Below are positions 58,591-64,000 of a stretch of DNA of 64,000 bases, piece after piece. Positions within the stretch are counted from its first letter, which is position 1. The number at the start of each line of letters is the position of its first letter. Both the position numbers and the translations under genes were made by a program. The DNA comes from Hyaloscypha bicolor E (Eukaryota > Ascomycota > Leotiomycetes > Helotiales > Hyaloscyphaceae), in the NCBI RefSeq assembly GCF_002865645.1, contig NW_020194638.1, positions 1,543,974 through 1,607,973 on the forward strand. The letters run 5' to 3'. Below the pieces are notes generated by a model. That model was not told where the DNA came from. It did not search any database and saw nothing but the letters and a program-made list of their open reading frames with translations.

Positions 58591-59158
58591 TTGAATCTAA
58601 CAATGGATCTGCCATCTCATTAATTGAATCGTGGCGGGATTCGCCAGATTGTTTTCGGCATGCTCGGTGAAGGGGCGGGGCGTGGTCGTAGAAACAGAGA
58701 ATAATTTCATCTGAAGCGTCGTTCTCGGATGACCTGATATGGAGGACTGGTCGGTAGAACTATTGGCCGCAAGGTGCACCGTAGCTCATTCGATACGGGG
58801 GCCGAAATATTGCCCCTGAGCGCACTTTTGTCTCGAAGCAGATTAGCGCTAGTGTAACAGGCAACGACTTCCTACTGAAAAGAAGTTAACGCGATTGCAA
58901 GAACAATTTCGAAGTCGGAAGATGCGAGACGAGGGTCAACATTCTCTATGTTTAACCCTGGGTTCATAGCTCAGACAACCACTCGAATAAGGGAAACACA
59001 TAAGCAATGGACAACATTATATGCACCAAAAGTGAAGATATATAGTCTATCCAGCATGCCATGCATACTCAAACGCCGCCCAATGCTCTTGATATACATA
59101 CACCTACAAGTCACATATCCGTTCCACATGTCATCCCGTAAGTAATAATCGTCAACCA
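58591..59158. other. PPR-gene upstream region and carrier-gene 3' flank
   Basis: About 570 bp. No coding evidence. The PPR-gene promoter should lie in 58,591-58,900. Confidence 0.35.
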
Positions 59159-60500
59159 TCATACAACAGACTCCTCGTCTTTTATAGAGGCAGAATAAAT
59201 CTCTAGCTGCCCTTTAATTGACTGATACAAGACCAGCATGCACCCGCTTTGTACACTCGTCCAAACAAATCTCGGGCCCACTCCCCGAAACCAGCCTCCG
59301 ATACCCTCAGTCTTGTAGATAAGCCTGAGACCCTTGAATAACGAGGATGTGTCCAGATTTATTGCTCCAGGACGAGGTGTGTGGGTTGATGGTGAGGACG
59401 TCGATATTTTTCGGATTTGCTGTTTGAGTGAGGTAGTGGGTTCTATCTTCCCCTGAGCAGGCATGGAGCCTCCTGGTGTGTGCTTTGCAACTGGTCTGGC
59501 TGATGGATTTACTTGGGTTTGAATCCTTGTCTTCACGACGTCAAGGGGACAAGTGATTACTCCTGACAACCCTCCAGCTGCTGCACCAGTAAGAAGCTCC
59601 AATGGCAATCCTATATCTCTGCTCTTCTTCCATTCTCTCGCCCAGGTCTGTCCCTGCTCATAAAAGGCGAATTGTAGTGCTGAAAAGGGGAGGTCTCGTA
59701 ATATGGTAGCCTTATAGCCATAAAACAGAGCCGAGAAACCTTCCTGGCGGATTATTGTTCTTGCGGCATGAACCGTTGACTTATAGTTGTACCCTGACTT
59801 GAAGAACGGATTGTTGTATCGGCCTTGGAGCTGAAGTCGAGTTTTCAAGACTTCTGACGGAACGTACACAAACGAAGCCGCAAAATCGGCCACAAAGCCT
59901 ACAAGTGGTCAGCACCGATCAATGATAATTCTCCAATGTGGCCATACCACTTGCAAGGTATGCAATCCATGGTGTGGTGCCATAATCTATCAGGTGCCTC
60001 TTGCTGTATTCATAGGTCCCAAAGAATATCACAGTGCCTGGAAAAGATCCAAGCATAGCAGGCAACCATCCTCCATATAATCCTCTGCGCAGTCCTTCTT
60101 GTCGTAGGATTGTTGCATAGGATGATGACATCGAAGTATACTTTGGTGGAATATGCGGATCACCTTGTTGGCGCGTCTTGACCGTGTCCAAAGAGTGCAT
60201 CAACATATCACCTGTCGTACCTCCAAGTCCTCCGGCTATCATACACTACACAAATTAGCTGATGGACCTTTTATCCCATGTAGGGTATCCCACATGAAGG
60301 TAAGGAGACCGTCCCTCCTCTTCGACCGCTTTCGATGCCATGATTTCCGACGCGATGCCCTCTGGTCCCAGCTTAACATCAGCGAAAGTGTCTTTCCCTC
60401 CTGATAGTCCATCCTCGGAAAAGCCAAAGCCGTTGCGATTCGTTTGGGAGTTCGTTGATCCAGAGGAGAACAAATTGGCAACCTTCGAGGCAAGGGACAT
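59159..60500 (-). CDS. Mitochondrial carrier family protein, Mme1 (YMR166C)-like
   Basis: Six-helix inner-membrane solute carrier. Exons: 60500-60294, 60245-59948 and 59898-59159, giving 414 aa. Three carrier signatures are visible: [10 protein letters not shown] (first repeat, atypical start), [20 protein letters not shown] (second) and [13 protein letters not shown] (third). The blocks [39 protein letters not shown] and [20 protein letters not shown] match the yeast YMR166C/Mme1 subgroup, reported as a mitochondrial magnesium exporter. A basic insert with [14 protein letters not shown] and [11 protein letters not shown] lies between the last two repeats. The N-terminal 70 residues are a soluble extension. 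The start at 60500 ([11 protein letters not shown]) is uncertain: the frame is open for about 40 codons upstream and an acceptor-like CCTAG lies near 60608. Confidence 0.9.
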
Positions 60501-61861
60501 GGCCCTTCCTCGCTTTTCCGCAAGAGCCGCCTTCAGGGCTTCTCGACGGAAGATCCGATAGCAGAACTTGAGCGCGGCGTTGAGAATTGTGAGCAGTGTT
60601 GAGTGGTCTAGGAAAATAAATCACTAGATTTGGATGGGCTTGAAAACCTGACGCTTAGGTAAGGCGCAAGGCAAGGCTGACAAACGAGGCTGCGTATGCT
60701 CGTGATTCGTCAAGGAGGCGGAATAATCTGATATCTTCAGACATAAAATATATCGGAGGTTTCTTTAAAAACTATTTTGCCTTGATATTGTTGCAAAGAC
60801 TTAGATTATGTGATTAAATTGCATCTTACAACTAGCTAAGAACGAAAACCGATACAATCCTGCACCTCTTGAGCTGGTTTCCTCAGTAAACTTGTTTGAT
60901 ACGCTTTTAAGATGATATTTTGATAATGTTTGGAAATTGACTATCGGGAATTGGTTTCCCAAGAAAGTCGAAATGTAGTTTACTACAAGAAAGGCCGCTG
61001 GCGTACAGCCAGAGGCGATTTACAAAGCCGCCGGACCCGGGATGATATTTGTGCACGAAACACTTGGCCTGAGAGCATTCCCCTCACAATACTCACCAAA
61101 CCCGGAGAGGTGGAACAAAAATATCCGATAATATTTACACCGTCTATGTGGAGACAAATTTCGTCTCATCCATACATGCAGTCGACACAGGCAGCAGTTC
61201 CTCGACGTTCAGGAGCCGTGATTTCTCAACGGCGGCTCTGTTCTCGGTCCATCTGAGAGTTACTCAGCGCAGCAGCTCAATAATGATGCACTGACCGCGC
61301 TGCTCTCCCTGACCAAGTGGTGTATATGACTCATGTGATCCTGAGTGCCTTGACGTACAGTGATATTTCATTCGAATTGTGATTAATCCCACTGTGAAGC
61401 GATTACACTTATATCCTATTCGAGAGCAGTTCAATTCAGAACAACAGATCAGCCAGGGAAATGCCAGTTCGTTTGGCTCGGGTTGTTTTTGTTTGAGGCC
61501 AATGAATTGCAGCTGCACTCCACGCAGGTGGTCTGGAGCTAGAGCGTAATAAGCACCGCTTGCTAATTGTCTGCCAAAATGCGGAGATCACCAAGAAGAC
61601 AAAGATGATCAAAGATACGCTGTCCATTCCTTCAAAAGAGTAATCCATTCGGCACAATTGCAATTGATCGACTTTAATGTGCTGAAAGTAGACGCCCAAA
61701 GGGTTTAATTCCAGATGCCCTGCCAAATTCAAGTGAAGAGTGGCGCGTGGAGGCTCATCTGAAGCTGTATCTTAGGACCTATAGAATAGGCGGCGAGGCG
61801 ATTGAGGGAGGGGAAATCCCATCCAGGGGGAGTGCGGAGGGGGGTGTTGTTCGAAACATGT
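60501..61861. other. Intergenic, upstream of the carrier gene and 3' of IMP2
   Basis: About 1.36 kb. A minus-strand mini-frame at 60744-60658 (MSEDIRLFRLLDESRAYAAS ...) looks protein-like and may be an extra 5' exon or a uORF of the carrier gene. The part from 60,720 to 60,930 is AT-rich. The frames at 60930-61256 (+) and 61436-61732 (-) have no supportable identity. Confidence 0.35.
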
Positions 61862-62499
61862 CTAATCCCAATTTGGCGCGTCCTGCCTTCGGCCTCTTAT
61901 CACTCTCGTCTTTCCTTTGAATTGCCTCCAATGTATCGGACCCGAGCTCTTCCACGGCCACAAAATGTAGGTAAGTTTTCCTTGGATCAGACTTTTGGGA
62001 AGCGGCCCGTAGGTGTTGCTATCCCGCGACCTGTCACGATTATCCCCTTCCACCCAGACATGGTTGACAGGAACTTGCACCGTTGGTAGAGGGCACGGCG
62101 CGCGCGTGTGCACGATATCCCCCTCGATGGCAATGACGCGCTTTATGGCCAGCCTTTCGGGATTATTTGGGCTTCTATCGTTCATTGTCAATACTGTGAC
62201 GCAGTTCTCTTCCGGAAAGCTTACTGAAACGAGACAAGCATTCCTCTCTCTAAAGTTCGAGTCGGATTCCATTTGCTCACCCAGCACAAATCTTTCTTAA
62301 GGTCTTCATCGTAGGTGGTGTTCAAGTAAGGGTACATCGAAGGGCCATTGATCCGACACAATTCCCCAACATTTCCATTGAAGAAGATTACGGCGGGAAT
62401 CCATGTGACGAAGCTAAACAAGTAATAATTGAATTCGGGGACGAATTTGCCCTTAGTTGCTTTTCGGTTGAATATGGAAAAGAGGCGACTTGATGCCAT
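61862..62499 (-). CDS. IMP2: Mitochondrial inner membrane protease subunit 2
   Basis: Imp2 is a type I signal peptidase-like serine protease of the inner membrane that, with Imp1, removes sorting signals from intermembrane-space proteins such as cytochrome c1. Two exons, 62499-62225 and 62174-61862, give 195 aa. The 50-nt intron (62175-62224) splits a Gln codon, giving GMLVSFQ/SPNNPERLAIKRVI; unspliced frames overlap here and could be misread as a frameshift. An N-terminal membrane segment is FNYYLFSFVTWIPAVIFF. The catalytic Ser lies in RINGPSMYPYLN, and the catalytic Lys in AIKRVIAIEGD. The later conserved box is HVWVEGDNRDRSRDSNTYGP. The C-terminal 30 residues are basic and extend past the usual family end. 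Confidence 0.94.
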
Positions 62500-62779
62500 G
62501 GTGGTGGCTTTCAGACTCCGTTGACAAAGTTGGGGGTCAGGATGAGCTTTTGAGGTTCCCTCAAATCTCGCTACTGTCTCGGCTCAGCCTTGCGATCCAG
62601 CCTCGCATTTGAAAAAGCAATCAAACAAAGGCTGAAGAGTTTGACGATTTTTCATACCTTATGGCTTCTTACAAAACTTAAGATGGACTAGTCTACTGCG
62701 TCATTGGCTCTATAGCCCTTCTTTACGCCCGCAATGCAAGCCTTAATCACAATGCTTTTGATTCATCCCCTAGAACCCT

Positions 62780-63870
62780 CTACATCACCTCCACCACATT
62801 CTCGTCACTTTCACTCATGCTCTCGTCTCCGCTGACCTCTGCATTTTCTCTCTCCCGCTTCTCCATCAGTGCCTGCAGCTCAGCATCATCATTCTCTGTG
62901 ACCGCCTTAGGTTCCATCTTCACGATACAGTTGCCACCCGCTCCCTCGATATTGCTCCGGATATCAACGATCGCCGCTTCTAGTGTTTGGATTCCGACAG
63001 CCTTCTCTAGACATGTACTTGTAAGGACGTATAGCGGTGGCGAGACGAGCTTAACCTTCACCTGATTATCAGGGGTATTTCGGGCCTCAGCAGTTCGGAG
63101 TGCAGTCTTGACGGCATCGATTCCTTCATATCCAAAACACGTAACCTCGACATCTGCTCGAACTTTTGTAGGTTGGGGTGTAAGACGCTTTCCGATATAG
63201 GATTTCAGTTCCTCGGCAACAACATCGTTCGGAAATGACACTTCTTGCCACACATCAGGATTTCTTCATGAATATTAGTAAGATCCCCTGCTTCATGATC
63301 ACTGTACCTACGTTATTGAGAGCTTGAAAGCATCTACCGCATGTCCGTACTTCTTGTTCAGTGGCCAGCCAATGCGCTCATAAAGATCTTCGATTGGGTG
63401 TTGAGTCTTTTCAGCTACATGTCGCATAATCGAGTGGACCATCTTGCTCTTGTTGTACCTCTCCTCGCATTTGATGATATCTTCTGGAGACACCCTTCGC
63501 TTTGAGAGATCAATATACCCTGCAATTCCGCTCGATCAGCATTTGTTTAGGAGTCATCCTTGGGCTGATGCTCACCCTTCTCTTTGTCTACTCTTAGAAC
63601 CACCACAACCTCATTGCGCCCAACTCTGATAAGCTTTTGGATACTTCGGATACGACGTCTCGATAGTTCGGAGAGCAGAATCATGCCATCGATGTTGTCG
63701 TATTCGAGAAGTTTGACATAGGCTCCCATTTCCGCAATCTAAGTGATCAGGTCAACATTTGCCCACACTGTTTGCGCGGCGTAGAGCTCCCACCTGCTTT
63801 ACGTTGACCATGACAAAACTGTCAATCTCCGGATACTTCTCCTCATAGAATCGGCAATTTGTCAAAGACA
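62780..63870 (-). CDS. SUI2: Translation initiation factor eIF2 alpha subunit
   Basis: eIF2alpha is the regulatory subunit of the eIF2-GTP-Met-tRNAi ternary complex; its phosphorylation by Gcn2 slows general initiation and activates amino acid control. Exons: 63870-63794, 63738-63576, 63520-63312 and 63263-62780, giving 310 aa (yeast 304). The S1 domain carries [25 protein letters not shown] and the kinase target [14 protein letters not shown], where the Ser of ELSRRR corresponds to Ser51. The helical domain has [14 protein letters not shown], and the alpha-beta C-terminal domain [20 protein letters not shown] and [16 protein letters not shown]. The tail is acidic ([17 protein letters not shown]). 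All three introns are GT...AG. The frame stays open upstream of the ATG for about 30 codons up to an acceptor-like GGTAG near 63964. Confidence 0.96.
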
Positions 63871-64000
63871 TATTTGCGGTCGTTGCGCTGCGGGGTGCAG
63901 ATTGATTGGGATCCTGTTCTTGGGCTTCGTCGCCAACGGTCGCGGGATTGAGGTAGATAATCTACCAGACAGCTGATGTAGAGTATTTGGGATCGTAAGG
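63871..64000 (-). other. eIF2alpha leader up to window edge
   Basis: In-frame with eIF2alpha and free of stops for 31 codons (63963-63871), starting right after an acceptor-like CTGGTAG. It is most likely a 5' UTR exon; an N-terminal extension or upstream start outside the window cannot be excluded. Confidence 0.3.

Noticed and set aside
60930..61256. 108-codon plus-strand frame near the carrier gene
   Set aside because: No recognisable motif, no conserved-looking blocks, no intron structure; kept only as intergenic DNA.
62221..62287. Apparent frameshift in IMP2 between two overlapping frames
   Set aside because: A 50-nt GT...AG intron (62175-62224) explains it and restores the conserved SPNNPERLAIKRV sequence.
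1..64000. CRISPR arrays, insertion sequences, prophage or bacterial operons
   Set aside because: None seen; spliced genes and fungal proteins show a nuclear eukaryotic genome.

Overview
This is a eukaryotic window from a filamentous ascomycete (Pezizomycotina). Genes are dense and on both strands, most carry several short introns of about 40-100 nt with GT...AG ends, and the recognisable products are fungal (INO80 subunits, Erg1/Erg25, Sec4, Got1, caleosin, Nca2). Several exon structures look like those of Leotiomycetes, but the class cannot be fixed from this sequence alone. There is no sign of bacterial operons, CRISPR arrays or intact transposons.

Layout. 0-7 kb: ARP5 (-) and IES6 (+), head to head, encode two partners of one INO80 module; then GOT1 (+) and profilin (-). 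9-13.5 kb: a long disordered fungal protein (+) and a 242-aa unknown (-). 14.8-21 kb: SLH1, the RQT-complex helicase (-). 21.5-25.5 kb: ERG1 (-) and ERG25 (+) share one 596-bp promoter, followed by a pterin dehydratase (-). 25.8-28 kb: a broken reading frame and low-complexity DNA. 28-29.4 kb: ALG5 (-). 30.8-33.7 kb: fungal unknowns. 34.3-37.2 kb: PSY2/PP4R3 (-). 37.2-46 kb: a gene-poor stretch holding one conserved 287-aa gene (41.76-42.62 kb). 46-47 kb: caleosin (-). 47.4-51.6 kb: AFG2 (-) and a mitochondrial-type protein (+) diverge from 185 bp. 51.8-62.5 kb, all on the minus strand: SEC4, NCA2, a PPR-type protein, an Mme1-like mitochondrial carrier and IMP2. 62.8-63.9 kb: eIF2alpha (-), whose leader runs to the window edge.

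Functional themes: chromatin remodelling, ergosterol synthesis, secretory pathway (Got1, Sec4, Alg5), ribosome assembly and translation control (Afg2, Slh1, eIF2alpha), and mitochondrial biogenesis (Nca2, PPR protein, Imp2, carrier). Most of these are housekeeping genes. I did not find a convincing new multi-gene system. The points most worth a second look are two functionally matched divergent gene pairs (ARP5/IES6 and ERG1/ERG25), several non-standard splice structures (a GG donor in GOT1, a GC donor in ALG5, a frame-neutral 48-nt intron and a 56-nt micro-exon in AFG2), a possible two-start pterin dehydratase, and genes with very short exons that simple ORF calling would miss. All exon joins are my own reading of splice signals and frame; none was checked against transcripts.
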